DNA from: Metabacillus dongyingensis
Lineage (GTDB): Bacteria; Bacillota; Bacilli; Bacillales; Bacillaceae
Length of the DNA: 64,000 bases
Direction: 5' to 3'
NCBI RefSeq assembly: GCF_019933155.2
Contig: NZ_CP082944.1
Span: 3,040,001 to 3,104,000 of the forward strand
Made by a program: the position numbers and the translations under genes
Part shown: positions 36,521 through 45,624 of the stretch, piece after piece
How the letters are laid out: each line of letters opens with the position of its first letter
Position numbering within the stretch: position 1 is the stretch's first letter
Notes under the pieces: generated by a model
Seen by the model: only the letters and a program-made list of their open reading frames with translations
Database searches by the model: none
What the model was told of the DNA's origin: nothing

Positions 36521-37213
36521 TTATTTGGCTCCTGCCTCAATTAGTAAGGTCTCAATTTCTTTAAATCCTTTTTGTTTCGCATGTTCTAGCGGTGTTACCC
36601 CTTCACCATCCGCCAAGTTGACATTTGCCCCATGCTGAATCAATAGCTCTACCGTTTTCTGCTGCTTTTCATTTCCGTCATTTAAGATAATCGCTTCTAA
36701 CAGCGCCGTCCAGCCAAGATTGTTCACATGGTCCACATTGACATCTGTTTTCGTTAAAAGCATGTCTACAACTTCCACATAACCATGTTCAGATGCAGGA
36801 ATTAATCCTGTTCCGCCGTATCGGTTTGTGATTTTCGTGTCAGCTTCTGCACCAATGATTATGCTCAGGATATCGCTGTAGCCTTCCGCACTTGCATACA
36901 GATACGGGTTGTTTTTCATGTTATCTTGAATGTTTACATCTGCGCCTGCTTGAATTAAAACCTTTGCAGTGTCATAGTCTTCGTTGTACGCAGCAATCAT
37001 TAGAGGCGTTCGCCCTTGAGAGTCTTGTGCGTTTATATCAACGCTGTCCTTAATTAGTTTTTTCACTTGTTCGGTATCTTGCTGTTCTGTTGCTCGATGA
37101 AGTTCATTTGTCATGATTGATGTCTCCTTTCCTGGCGTATTGGTGCTTTCGCTTTTGTCGGTACACCCTTGCAGAAGTAACATAATGCTGAGTCCTGCTG
37201 CTGACCATTTCAT
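36521..37213 (-). CDS. Ankyrin-repeat lipoprotein
   Basis: A 230-residue lipoprotein. The signal sequence ends LLLQGC, with the acylated cysteine at residue 17. At least five ankyrin repeats follow, including SQGRTPLMIAAYNEDYDTAK, NLGWTALLEAIILNDGNEKQ and GEGVTPLEHAKQKGFKEIET. Ankyrin repeats bind other proteins, so it probably acts as an envelope scaffold or protector. AGAGGGGTGAAT precedes the ATG. It is the first gene of a two-gene unit with the Ig-like secreted protein. Confidence 0.85.
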   Translation of the reverse strand: MKWSAAGLSIMLLLQGCTDKSESTNTPGKETSIMTNELHRATEQQDTEQVKKLIKDSVDINAQDSQGRTPLMIAAYNEDYDTAKVLIQAGADVNIQDNMKNNPYLYASAEGYSDILSIIIGAEADTKITNRYGGTGLIPASEHGYVEVVDMLLTKTDVNVDHVNNLGWTALLEAIILNDGNEKQQKTVELLIQHGANVNLADGEGVTPLEHAKQKGFKEIETLLIEAGAK

Positions 37214-37317
37214 CTATTCACCCCTCTTTTACATCTCTCCTTACTTGTTTTGTCTTACACAGATAAGGATAGAGGGAATTCATAAATTCCATCTAAACAA
37301 ATTCTTAAGAAAAGCTT

Positions 37318-37348
37318 AAAAAAATATCCCGGGTCATATTCCGGGATA
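37318..37348 (-). terminator. Terminator after the OmpR-type response regulator
   Basis: TATCCCGG and CCGGGATA stem, followed by seven T on the minus strand, just after the gene stop at 37354. Confidence 0.85.
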
Positions 37349-37353
37349 ATAAA

Positions 37354-38040
37354 TTATACGTTAAAGCGATAGCCTGCACCCCAAACGGTTTCCAAGTGTT
37401 CAGGTTTTGCCGGATTTTGTTCAATCTTCTCCCGAAGTTTTCGGACGTGAACCGTAACCGTTGATACATCAGCCGCAGAATCCATTCTCCAGATCCGCTC
37501 ATACAACTGATCCTTCGATAGCACTTGATTCGGGTGCATCACGAAAAACACGAGCAGGTCAAATTCTTTTGTCGTAAACGGTATGTCTTTTCCGTTTACC
37601 TGTACTTTACGTGAGGATTGGTCAATTGATATCCCTTGTACAAAAAGCACTTGGTTTCTTGGCTGTTGCCCTGCAAGCCGTTCATAACGTGATAGATGTG
37701 CCTTTACTCTCGCAACTAATTCACTTGGTGAAAAAGGTTTTGTAATATAGTCATCAGCTCCAAGACCGAGTCCTCTAATCTTATCGATTTCTTCTTTTTT
37801 AGCGGACACGAGCAGAATTGGGATATCTTTCTCAGCTCGAATCTGTTTACAAATTTCAAATCCGCTCATCCCAGGCAGCATGATGTCGAGGATAATGAGG
37901 TCAAAATCACCTTGCAAGGCTGCTGTTATACCTGACTTTCCATCATGCTTCATATCTACCTGGAAGCCTTCAATCTCTAAATAATCTCTTTGCAGCTCAG
38001 CAATGCTCACTTCATCTTCAATCAGCAAAATGCGTTTCAC
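37354..38040 (-). CDS. OmpR/PhoB-type response regulator
   Basis: A 228-residue regulator. The receiver domain has acidic residues E8-D9, phospho-acceptor D52 in LIILDIMLPGMSG and the lysine of YITKPFSPSELVARV. A winged helix follows (FTTKEFDLLVFFVMHPNQVL, then VHVRKLREKIEQNP and WGAGYRFNV). It overlaps the kinase gene by 23 bp, giving coupled synthesis. The target genes are unknown; the neighbouring ankyrin/Ig-like gene pair downstream is a candidate. Confidence 0.95.
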   Translation of the reverse strand: MKRILLIEDEVSIAELQRDYLEIEGFQVDMKHDGKSGITAALQGDFDLIILDIMLPGMSGFEICKQIRAEKDIPILLVSAKKEEIDKIRGLGLGADDYITKPFSPSELVARVKAHLSRYERLAGQQPRNQVLFVQGISIDQSSRKVQVNGKDIPFTTKEFDLLVFFVMHPNQVLSKDQLYERIWRMDSAADVSTVTVHVRKLREKIEQNPAKPEHLETVWGAGYRFNV

Positions 38041-39484
38041 GGTGATCCCCCTTTTTTAACGTAAAGTATACAGATGTACCTTCTCCAAGATTGCTGTCTG
38101 CTTCAATTGTTCCCCCGTGTGCATGTATAATTTGTTTCGCGATGGAAAGTCCAAGTCCGCTTCCACCTGTTGCCGTGTTCCGTGAAAGTTCAGACCGGTA
38201 AAAGCGGTCAAACACAAACGGAAGTGCTTCGGGGTCAATGCCTTGTCCGTTATCTGTGATGATAACCATAACATCTTCATTGTTTTCTTGTAGACTAATA
38301 GCAATTTTCTTCTCATCTTTATCTAAAAACTTTACACTGTTCTGAATTATGTTCATCATAACCCGTTTTATTTTTTCACGGTCGGCCGTCACAATAAGTG
38401 ATGGAGCTATTATTGCAGCGTCCAGTTGGATGCCATGCGGCTGCAAATCGAATTGAACTTCTTCCGATATATCTTTAATAAACGGAACAAGATCCACTTT
38501 TTCAAAAAAGAACGGCTCCCTTTTGAGGTCTAGCTTTGAGAACAGGAAGAGCTCATCGATTAGAGAGTCCAAATCCCGCGCTTTTAAAGATATAGTTGAT
38601 AAATACTTTGCTGTTTTCTCTGGCGTGTTGGCAACACCGTCCCGTACCCCTTCTACATAACCGATGATGGATGTGATAGGCGTCTTTAAATCGTGCGAGA
38701 TGTTAGACAGCAGCTCTTTTCGGTTTTCTTCGTATTTTATCTGAAGTTCTGTAGATTCCTTTAGCCGAATCCTCATCTCTTCAAAAGCCAGGTGAAGCTG
38801 ACCCACTTCGTCATTAGAAGCTGGTGTGACTTTGAAGTCGAGATCTCCTGATTTGATGCGGTCCGCTGCTTGTTTTAAAAAGGAGACCGGCTTAATAATG
38901 CTTCTGGAAACCAGATAGTTCAGAAGACCAATGATCAATACAAACAAAATTACCAATAAAATTAATAATAACGGAAATAGCTCACGTGTCAGTTCCGCTA
39001 CTGAACTTGCTTTTCGTAAGACGAAGATGCTGCCCTGCTCACCATCTTCAAAATAAAAATCAAACTTCACATACGTGTAGAACCTATCATCAATCCGTAT
39101 TGTATCGCGGGTGTTTATATTGATTTCTTCAAATTCAGGCAGAAAACGCTGTAGTTTTTCTCGATTCTGCTCGTCAGTTGAATAGACGATTTCTCCGCCT
39201 TTCCTTACGACAATATCAATCCCGACTTGTTTAATGTTTTGAAGTTCATTTGTATTTAAAAGTGTATTGGGATCTTTCTTTGCAAGTAATTTAAGATCTA
39301 AAAAGGTGCTTTCCTCCTCTGTTGTCAGAGGCTTTTGAATATAGGTTTTCTTAAATAAGTGCTCAACCGAATTTGCGTCTCCTGTGACTGTAAAAAGCAT
39401 CAAAAAACCGGCTGCAAGACATAAGATGATTGAGACAACGATAACGCCTATATAAGACAGAAGAAATCTTATTTTAATCGACAT
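38018..39484 (-). CDS. HisKA-type sensor histidine kinase
   Basis: A 488-residue membrane kinase. Two transmembrane helices (about 7-28 and 165-190) enclose an extracellular domain of about 130 residues. A HAMP domain follows (SRSIIKPVSFLKQAADRIKS), then the HisKA box LLSNISHDLKTPITSIIGYV and a HATPase domain with IITDNGQGID and GGSGLGLSIAKQI. I place the start at 39484 because GAGGAG lies 9 nt upstream; a longer frame would lack a ribosome binding site. The partner is the overlapping OmpR-type regulator. Signal unknown. Confidence 0.94.
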   Translation of the reverse strand: MSIKIRFLLSYIGVIVVSIILCLAAGFLMLFTVTGDANSVEHLFKKTYIQKPLTTEEESTFLDLKLLAKKDPNTLLNTNELQNIKQVGIDIVVRKGGEIVYSTDEQNREKLQRFLPEFEEININTRDTIRIDDRFYTYVKFDFYFEDGEQGSIFVLRKASSVAELTRELFPLLLILLVILFVLIIGLLNYLVSRSIIKPVSFLKQAADRIKSGDLDFKVTPASNDEVGQLHLAFEEMRIRLKESTELQIKYEENRKELLSNISHDLKTPITSIIGYVEGVRDGVANTPEKTAKYLSTISLKARDLDSLIDELFLFSKLDLKREPFFFEKVDLVPFIKDISEEVQFDLQPHGIQLDAAIIAPSLIVTADREKIKRVMMNIIQNSVKFLDKDEKKIAISLQENNEDVMVIITDNGQGIDPEALPFVFDRFYRSELSRNTATGGSGLGLSIAKQIIHAHGGTIEADSNLGEGTSVYFTLKKGDHRETHFAD

Positions 39485-39694
39485 ACTTTTAATCTCCTCA
39501 TTACCGCAAGTTATTCTAGATATAGGTTTTCTTCCATTATCTGTTTTAACCATCCTGGCGGTTTATCTGTACCACTTTACCACGTAAATCTTAAAATTTT
39601 CTTAAATGATCCTATTAAAAATGATCAACTTCGCTCTTGTTTTTTTAAGAGATAAAAAAATGACGTGCTTCTCAGCACGACTCAGACCGTAGAC

Positions 39695-39731
39695 AAACCC
39701 CTCTTTGAACTTGAAGTTTAAAGAGGGGTTT
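39695..39731 (+). terminator. Strong hairpin terminator of unclear ownership
   Basis: AAACCCCTCTTT and AAAGAGGGGTTT form a perfect 12-bp stem, followed by ATTCGATTT. No intact plus-strand gene ends here. Confidence 0.6.
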
Positions 39732-39745
39732 ATTCGATTTATTGA

Positions 39746-39922
39746 ATTAAACTACAGTATTATTTTAAGGATGAAGATCTTAACAGATTATTAGAACTCG
39801 GATTTTCTAGCAGTTCTAGACGAAAAATCATAACAGATGATTTTATAAAAACAATATTAAAAAGACCAGAACATGATCTTAAAGAATTTTTAATCGCTCA
39901 TTATCCTTCTCATTTCCTCTAA
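39746..39922 (+). pseudogene. Short unassigned open stretch without start codon
   Basis: 58 codons are open from just after an in-frame stop to TAA, including FKDEDLNRLLELGFSSSSRR and RPEHDLKEFLIAHYPSHF. No start codon or ribosome binding site is seen. Its composition looks like coding DNA, so it may be the tail of a lost gene. The family was not recognised. Confidence 0.25.
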
Positions 39923-40055
39923 ATAGACGCTTGGTTGGTATATGCTTAAGAATCTTAAACCCCGATTATGGAAAATTACTCTGCATTACCGTGCTGCATA
40001 AATACATTCTATTACTGATCCGCTTGCTTTTACTTATTTAAATTGCTAATATAAC

Positions 40056-40071
40056 TAACGAACGTTCGTTA
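40056..40071. promoter_or_regulatory. Perfect palindromic operator for the TetR regulator
   Basis: TAACGAACGTTCGTTA is an exact 16-bp palindrome 18 bp before the TTG start of the TetR gene, the usual position for autorepression. Confidence 0.75.
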
Positions 40072-40088
40072 AATTTGAGGTGATATTA

Positions 40089-40670
40089 TTGAAAAGCAAT
40101 GAAATTAAGCAGGCAGCTCTAAAATATTTCACAATTCATGGTTATGAAGGAGCATCCCTTTCTCTGATAGCTGAAGAAGTCGGCATGAAAAAGCAATCCA
40201 TTTACGCCCATTTCAAAGGAAAAGATGATCTTTTTCTGAAAGTTTTACGTGATGCGAAAGAGACAGAGCTATCTTCGAAACTTCACTATTTTAGTAAAGT
40301 TGATTCAAAAAATCCTGAAAAAGATTTGTACGGATTTCTACAATTGGTCATCGATCTTTTCCAAAAAAATGAACAATTAAAGTTTTGGCTGCGTATGTCT
40401 TTTTTTCCGCCAGCCCATCTTGAAAAAGCAATCGAACAGGAAGTTATAGATATCGAGGAAAAGGTGCAGACGATACTGGAAAAAAAATTTCAGGATTGGA
40501 TCAATGCTAAATTAATCATCGGAGATGCAGCAATAACACCCACCTTTGCTTTCTTAGGAGTAGTCGATTCCCTAATGCTGGAACTTGTATACGGCAATGA
40601 TGAAAAACGGCTGAAAGATAAATTAGCCGCTTCTTGGACAGTATTTTGGAGAGGTATTTCACTTCAATGA
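40089..40670 (+). CDS. TetR/AcrR-family repressor of the efflux pair
   Basis: A 193-residue TetR regulator with the N-terminal helix-turn-helix NEIKQAALKYFTIHGYEGAS and IAEEVGMKKQSIYAHFKGKD. The C-terminal ligand domain has no close match I can name. I place the start at TTG 40089, 6 nt after GAGGTG; a GTG at 40080 would overlap that site. It sits 25 bp before an MFS exporter in the same direction, and a perfect palindrome lies in its own leader, so it probably represses both genes until a toxic compound binds it. Confidence 0.9.
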   Translation: MKSNEIKQAALKYFTIHGYEGASLSLIAEEVGMKKQSIYAHFKGKDDLFLKVLRDAKETELSSKLHYFSKVDSKNPEKDLYGFLQLVIDLFQKNEQLKFWLRMSFFPPAHLEKAIEQEVIDIEEKVQTILEKKFQDWINAKLIIGDAAITPTFAFLGVVDSLMLELVYGNDEKRLKDKLAASWTVFWRGISLQ

Positions 40671-40695
40671 TACATACAGAAAAAGGTGTTAATAC

Positions 40696-41898
40696 ATGAA
40701 GAAACCAATAAAAAAACAAAAAGCAGTATTAATTATTCTTCTAAGCAATATATTCATTGCATTTCTGGGAATTGGACTTATCATACCCGTTATGCCATCT
40801 TTTATGAATATCATGCATTTATCAGGAAGTACGATGGGTTATCTTGTTGCCGTATTTGCGGTAGCTCAACTGCTTATGTCACCATTCGCAGGTCGTTGGG
40901 TTGACCGTTACGGCAGAAAGAAAATAATCATATTCGGCTTATTCCTTTTTGGTGTTTCAGAACTTATCTTTGGTGTAGGCACGAACGTATCGGTTCTTTA
41001 TATATCAAGGATTCTAGGGGGAATTAGTGCCGCCTTTATTATGCCAGGTGTTACAGCATATATTGCAGATATTACATCCGTTCAGGAACGGGCAAAAGCG
41101 ATGGGCTATATTTCTGCCGCCATTAGCACTGGATTTATTATAGGCCCTGGTATCGGTGGATTTATTGCAGAATATGGTGTACGCTTGCCCTTCTTCTTTG
41201 CAGCAGCCATTGCTTTTTTAGCATGCTTTTCATCGATATTTATTTTAAAAGAGCCGCTAACAAAGGAACAGCTTGCAGAAATTTCTGCTAAAACAAAGCA
41301 AACAAACTTTATAAGCGATTTTAAAAGATCACTTAATCCACATTACTTTATTGCATTTATCATTGTATTTGTACTTGCTTTCGGTTTATCAGCATATGAA
41401 ACTGTTTTTAGCCTATTTTCTGATCATAAGTTCGGCTTTACGCCTAAGGACCTTGCCGTTATTATCACAATAAGCTCAATCTTTGGAGTTGTTGTGCAAG
41501 TATTTATGTTTGGAAAAATGGTAGATATACTCGGTGAAAAGAAAATGATCCAATTATGTTTAATTATAGGTGCAATATTGTCGGTGGCGTCCACCGTTGT
41601 ATCTAACTTTTTGGGTGTACTATTGGTAACTTGCCTCATCTTCCTCGCATTTGACTTGCTTCGTCCGGCATTGACAACATTTTTATCAAAAGCTGGCGGG
41701 AAAGAGCAAGGATTTGTTGCAGGGATGAACTCAGCTTATACAAGCTTAGGAAATATAGTTGGGCCAGCCATGGGCGGCATATTATTTGACGTAAACATCC
41801 ACTATCCTTATCTTTTCGCAGCTGTCATTTTGATTATTGGCCTTGGTATTACAGTCATGTGGAAAGAAAAGCAATTGGCTGAAAGCTTTGCGGAATAA
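40696..41898 (+). CDS. MFS multidrug exporter, Bmr/NorA-like
   Basis: A 400-residue 12-helix drug:H+ antiporter. The motif A region is PFAGRWVDRYGRKK and motif C in helix 5 is GYISAAISTGFIIGPGIGGF, both typical of the DHA1 family with Bmr, Blt and NorA. AAAAGGTG precedes the ATG by 7 nt. The TetR gene directly upstream supports drug efflux. The transported compounds are unknown. Confidence 0.92.
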   Translation: MKKPIKKQKAVLIILLSNIFIAFLGIGLIIPVMPSFMNIMHLSGSTMGYLVAVFAVAQLLMSPFAGRWVDRYGRKKIIIFGLFLFGVSELIFGVGTNVSVLYISRILGGISAAFIMPGVTAYIADITSVQERAKAMGYISAAISTGFIIGPGIGGFIAEYGVRLPFFFAAAIAFLACFSSIFILKEPLTKEQLAEISAKTKQTNFISDFKRSLNPHYFIAFIIVFVLAFGLSAYETVFSLFSDHKFGFTPKDLAVIITISSIFGVVVQVFMFGKMVDILGEKKMIQLCLIIGAILSVASTVVSNFLGVLLVTCLIFLAFDLLRPALTTFLSKAGGKEQGFVAGMNSAYTSLGNIVGPAMGGILFDVNIHYPYLFAAVILIIGLGITVMWKEKQLAESFAE

Positions 41899-42011
41899 TT
41901 AGAAAAGCACGATGCTCCCTCGGAACAAAACAAGAATCGTAAGAGAGGTAAAATAGAAGTCCAATAAATGTTTCATTAGAAAATGACATAAGGAATTACT
42001 TCACAGGTCTT

Positions 42012-42060
42012 AAAGAAAAGCTCCGAACCCTTGGATGCAAAGGGTTTAGAGCTTTTCTTT
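42012..42060 (+). terminator. Rho-independent terminator after the exporter gene
   Basis: AAAGAAAAGCTC and GAGCTTTTCTTT form the outer stem, with ACCCTT/AAGGGT inside and T-rich ends. Confidence 0.85.
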
Positions 42061-42178
42061 AAGATTATTCAACTCAAAATTAACAAGTCACGCTTCCAAG
42101 CCAGAGTATTTCAAATCTAGTAAACAAAATGAACATTGATTACCTATCCAAACGGTACTTAAAGGGCTGTGAATAATA

Positions 42179-42215
42179 CGCTATCCTTGTTCTGGATAAG
42201 CGCCCTAAAATGCAA
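42179..42215. repeat. Dispersed hairpin repeat, copy R2
   Basis: CGCTATCC, TTGTTCT loop, GGATAAGCG, then CCCTAAAATGCAA. It has the best-preserved stem of the family. Confidence 0.55.
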
Positions 42216-42225
42216 TAACTTATTA

Positions 42226-43278
42226 CTATGCCTCAATGTCAGGGTTGGCCCATAGGATTGCCTCGGTGGTCTCACAAAGTCTAGGCAGGAAATCAATGAC
42301 GTCTTTGGATCTGCGGATGAGGTCGGTACTAGAAGTGATGCCCAAATCAGAGACGATTTCTTCAAAGGCTGGAGCAAGTGCGCGTTGCAGGTCTTGTGAA
42401 GCGTCTGCAGCCAGGACCGTGTGGCAACGTGCATATGTAGCAACAATCCAGAAGACCGCTTCGCGGTGGTAACCGGAACGTATAAGTTCTCGACTTCCAT
42501 CGATTGCAATTGGCCGTGCTATGTTTGTGATGTCGGTGCTGAAAAAGAACGGTGTATTGGCAACTTCGACAGTAGCGTCGAACGTTCGAGCAAGATTATC
42601 GAGATGATGCTCGATGCGCTGTTTAGTTAAATGAGCGCAACCAAGCAATTTCAGCAAATCTGCATACAGGCTGGCTTGTCCGTATTCTATAAGCACCTCT
42701 CGTGCTGCAAGGTAGCGAAGCCGTACAGTAGGATTACGGAGCGCTGCCACGAGAAGAACGTGCGTTGTCACTCCAGTTGGGAACAGCCAGCCCATAACCT
42801 GATCTTGGAAGGGTGCAGAGGTATCGACTGCCCGTAACCCATTCATAACTCTGTTCAGTGCATTTTCACATCGGCGTCTTACCCAGGCCCGATCTGCAAA
42901 GTGGCGAGACACCCGTTTTTGTAATCTACTAACCTCTCCCGTGGGGTCGGCTATAATCGTGTTCACTCGAAAACTATTGGCCAGATGATAGGATGTCAGA
43001 ACCTCTTCGACCGAGGTGAACTGATACCAGGACAAATAAGTAACCTCCAAAAGCGTGCCTTTGTATACGAATTTCCCTAGTTTGAGTGGTGGCTCAGTTA
43101 GTGTGGTAATAATCATGACATCCAAATCAGAGCTATCCGGCAACATCGCCTCACCGGGTAGTTCAATGGTCGAACCGCTGAAGTAAGCTCCCTTGAACCA
43201 AGCTTCCCGACTTGCATGCTCCATGACCCATTCAATCGCTGCAGCTCTAGCTGATTCGATTCTCATAGACACCACCAT
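42226..43278 (-). CDS. Nucleotidyltransferase-fold protein of higher GC
   Basis: A 350-residue protein whose N-terminal third has the polymerase-beta-like nucleotidyltransferase signature: GAYFSGSTIELPGEAMLPDS followed by SDLDVMI, which supplies GS and the D-x-D metal ligands. The remaining two thirds are alpha-helical, without a recognised family. Such proteins include antibiotic nucleotidyltransferases, but the substrate here is open. Base composition is clearly richer in GC than neighbouring genes. The start is ambiguous: ATG 43278 or ATG 43266, the latter with GGTGGTG close upstream. Confidence 0.72.
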   Translation of the reverse strand: MVVSMRIESARAAAIEWVMEHASREAWFKGAYFSGSTIELPGEAMLPDSSDLDVMIITTLTEPPLKLGKFVYKGTLLEVTYLSWYQFTSVEEVLTSYHLANSFRVNTIIADPTGEVSRLQKRVSRHFADRAWVRRRCENALNRVMNGLRAVDTSAPFQDQVMGWLFPTGVTTHVLLVAALRNPTVRLRYLAAREVLIEYGQASLYADLLKLLGCAHLTKQRIEHHLDNLARTFDATVEVANTPFFFSTDITNIARPIAIDGSRELIRSGYHREAVFWIVATYARCHTVLAADASQDLQRALAPAFEEIVSDLGITSSTDLIRRSKDVIDFLPRLCETTEAILWANPDIEA

Positions 43279-43432
43279 CACTTCGCTCGGTATTTTGGTT
43301 TGTGTTAAACAAATTTCGAACACTGGATAAGCATGCCGCTTTTCTATAAATCACTTTAAAATCTTCTCTTATGTTTTTTACACAAATCAACATAGAAGAG
43401 GTACCTCCTAGCATAAACACAGTATGATTAAC

Positions 43433-43648
43433 TTAAATTAACTGAAGAATACCTTGATAATTAGTTAGTTGTTCTGTAATGAATATTATAAAGTCACAGT
43501 CACTTTGCATATCTGCATCGCCTACCGCAAAAGAACCTTGTAAATTATCTCCAAGTATATTACTAGCAGATGTAACTAGAATAATAAGTAGTTCATTAAA
43601 TTCTGAAAACCCAGTAGGACTTGGATTTATATCATCAAGAGTATTCTC
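43433..43648 (-). pseudogene. Truncated second nucleotidyltransferase
   Basis: 72 codons in one frame read LVTSASNILGDNLQGSFAVG followed by DADMQSDCDFIIFITEQLTN and stop. GS-x(10)-D-x-D here is the nucleotidyltransferase catalytic motif (GSFAVGDADMQSDCDF). AGGAG is followed by TTGATG in a frame that stops after two codons, so a one-base change near the start has detached the frame from its start. The protein would also be far shorter than active members. It lies beside the intact nucleotidyltransferase at 42.2-43.3 kb but differs from it in sequence. Confidence 0.6.
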
Positions 43649-43798
43649 CTAAATAAGTAGATGAGATATGTAAGTTTAATATTACTCTCATCTACCTAGG
43701 AGGTTAAATATTGATCTTTGCAAGATATAGGCTCAATAAGACGCATGCATTATCCCGTAACAATGACATAGTGTAGAATTCACCATTTATAAGCCAAA

Positions 43799-45169
43799 TT
43801 AATCAGATGAAATACTGACCGATTTGGACCGAGTTACATTGATTGATTTCATTTTCACAGATTTCCAATTGAAGGATAGATAGCGCCAGCTGTTAGCGAT
43901 GCTTGTTAAGACAATTACACTGCTAAAGGCCACCCATGCCCCGGTCTGTCCGAAGTCATACACGAGAGTTAACAAAATCGTGCTAGGAATAAACAAGACC
44001 CAGTTGAGAAAAAATGACATCCTTGACAAATACGTTGTATCGCCAGCGCCTCTCAGCCCTCCTCCAAAAATAATACTTGCTCCGCTAAATAATTGAATAA
44101 ATGCAGCTAAATGAATCAAGGAAATAGCAGTCAAATAAACCTCAGATTCTGATGTATACAGTTTCGCCACTGGTAAGGCAAAAATAAACAAAAAGATCGA
44201 AAACAAAAACATGAATCCCAGTCCAAGATACACTGTGACCAATCCAAATCGTTTGGCTTCCGCCGGCCTCCCCTTACCTATCTCTTGGCCAATTCCGATG
44301 GTTGACGCGGCTCCAAATCCATTGGCTGGCATATATCCAAATGAAAGGATATTTAAAGCAATTTCATTGGCAGCAATTGCTGTGGTTCCCAGCCGTGTGA
44401 TACAACTTGTAAATACTAACAACCCTATACTGTTGGACATTTCCGTGATACTAAGTTTCACACTTTCAGACAGGAGCAACCGAATTTGTTGAAATTCAAT
44501 CGGCACCCACTTACGGGTGTCATACAATTTGTTTGACAAACCGAAATACACCATCAGATTCAACAAAAATGCAATCCCTTCTGCCCCAACCATACTCCAG
44601 GCTGCACCTTGCAATCCCAAATTCGGAAAGCCAAACCTCCCATAGACCAGAACATAGGTCAAGATGACGACCAATGCACTGTTAATCAACGAGATAGTCA
44701 TCGGTGTGCGTGTATCACCCGTTGCTCGCAAATATGCAAAAAATACCGTGTTAAAAATGGTAAACATTAAAGCTACCATGCGCACTTGAACATGAGGGGC
44801 TCCAAGGCTTAGTATCGTTTCATTCGCTCCCATGAGTTGCAAAATAAAATAAGGAAGGGTAAAGCTTGCAATAAATAAAATCACAGCTTGTAAGGCTGTT
44901 CCTATCAACGCAATTTGCATGCGTTGATTACCCAATCTCATATTGTTTGAACCGAAGTTTTGAGCAACCAAATAATTGATGGATCCTTGGTTCCCTGAAA
45001 ATAGGGCCCACAAATTGTACATTAAAATGTTTGAAATTCCCACCACCGCAATTGCTGCGGGTCCTAATCCTCCAACAATCATTAACACGAGTAAACCTGT
45101 AAACGTCATCGATGAAAAGGTTGCAATTGATGGAAGGGCCAAACGAAGAATTTGCTTAATTAATTGCAT
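43799..45169 (-). CDS. MATE-family efflux transporter
   Basis: A 456-residue transporter with 12 helices in two homologous halves (FAYLRATGDTRTPMTISLIN in the first and GGGLRGAGDTTYLSRMSFFL in the second, the conserved RATGDT/RGAGDT motif). It belongs to the NorM/DinF group exchanging drugs or metabolites for Na+ or H+. AGGTGGT precedes the ATG at 45169 by 7 nt; a longer frame would overlap that site. No regulator lies beside it, so specificity and control are open. Confidence 0.92.
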   Translation of the reverse strand: MQLIKQILRLALPSIATFSSMTFTGLLVLMIVGGLGPAAIAVVGISNILMYNLWALFSGNQGSINYLVAQNFGSNNMRLGNQRMQIALIGTALQAVILFIASFTLPYFILQLMGANETILSLGAPHVQVRMVALMFTIFNTVFFAYLRATGDTRTPMTISLINSALVVILTYVLVYGRFGFPNLGLQGAAWSMVGAEGIAFLLNLMVYFGLSNKLYDTRKWVPIEFQQIRLLLSESVKLSITEMSNSIGLLVFTSCITRLGTTAIAANEIALNILSFGYMPANGFGAASTIGIGQEIGKGRPAEAKRFGLVTVYLGLGFMFLFSIFLFIFALPVAKLYTSESEVYLTAISLIHLAAFIQLFSGASIIFGGGLRGAGDTTYLSRMSFFLNWVLFIPSTILLTLVYDFGQTGAWVAFSSVIVLTSIANSWRYLSFNWKSVKMKSINVTRSKSVSISSD

Positions 45170-45225
45170 TCTAAATACCACCTGGTCTTATAAGAATTCA
45201 AACATAACGAATAGGTAATCACTCG

Positions 45226-45575
45226 CCATGAGCTTCAATTAAGTCATCGCACAGTGTAATAATGTCATCTAATGATAATGCTGATGCTGTATGCGGATCC
45301 AACATCGCTGCTTGATTAATGTATTCTTTTTAGTGATGGCAGCTTCAATGGTCACTAACTGCGTATTGATGTTGGTACGGTTAAGTGCCGCCAACAGAAC
45401 TGTTCTTCAGATCACCCACATAACACGGAACAATGCCGCTGCGGTCGGCCACACAAGGAACCTCTACACAGACATTTTCCGGAAGATTAGAGATTAAACG
45501 GCCTGTATTAAACACATTTCCTTCAAGTTTAAAAGCTCTGTTTATTTCAATGGCTTCGATAGTTTGAGATAACGC
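45226..45575 (-). pseudogene. Decayed C-terminus of a GH4 alpha-galactosidase
   Basis: On the minus strand NVFNTGRLISNLPENVCVEV and PCVADRSGIVPCYVGDL match the intact GH4 protein at 63.0-64.0 kb (NVLNTGRLISNLPEKACVEV, PCVVDRSGIMPVYIGDL). After GDL the frame changes and runs into a stop. A second frame then gives LNRTNINTQLVTIEAAI and a further shifted stretch MLDPHTASALSLDDIITLCD. At least two frameshifts and loss of the N-terminal two thirds make it dead. It sits just downstream of the terminator of the locus B operon. Confidence 0.85.
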
Positions 45576-45588
45576 AGCATGGCAATAA

Positions 45589-45623
45589 TAAAAAGGAGAG
45601 AATCAGGTGTTCTCTCCTTTTTA
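45589..45623 (-). terminator. Terminator of the locus B operon
   Basis: TAAAAAGGAGAGAA and TTCTCTCCTTTTTA form a 14-bp stem just before the stop of the last dehydrogenase gene at 45625, with T-rich sequence following on the minus strand. Confidence 0.85.
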
Positions 45624-45624
45624 T

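Noticed and set aside
42226..43278. Calling the nucleotidyltransferase a named antibiotic resistance gene
   Set aside because: Only the catalytic fold motif is recognisable. The C-terminal two thirds match no resistance family I know, so a resistance name would be unsupported.
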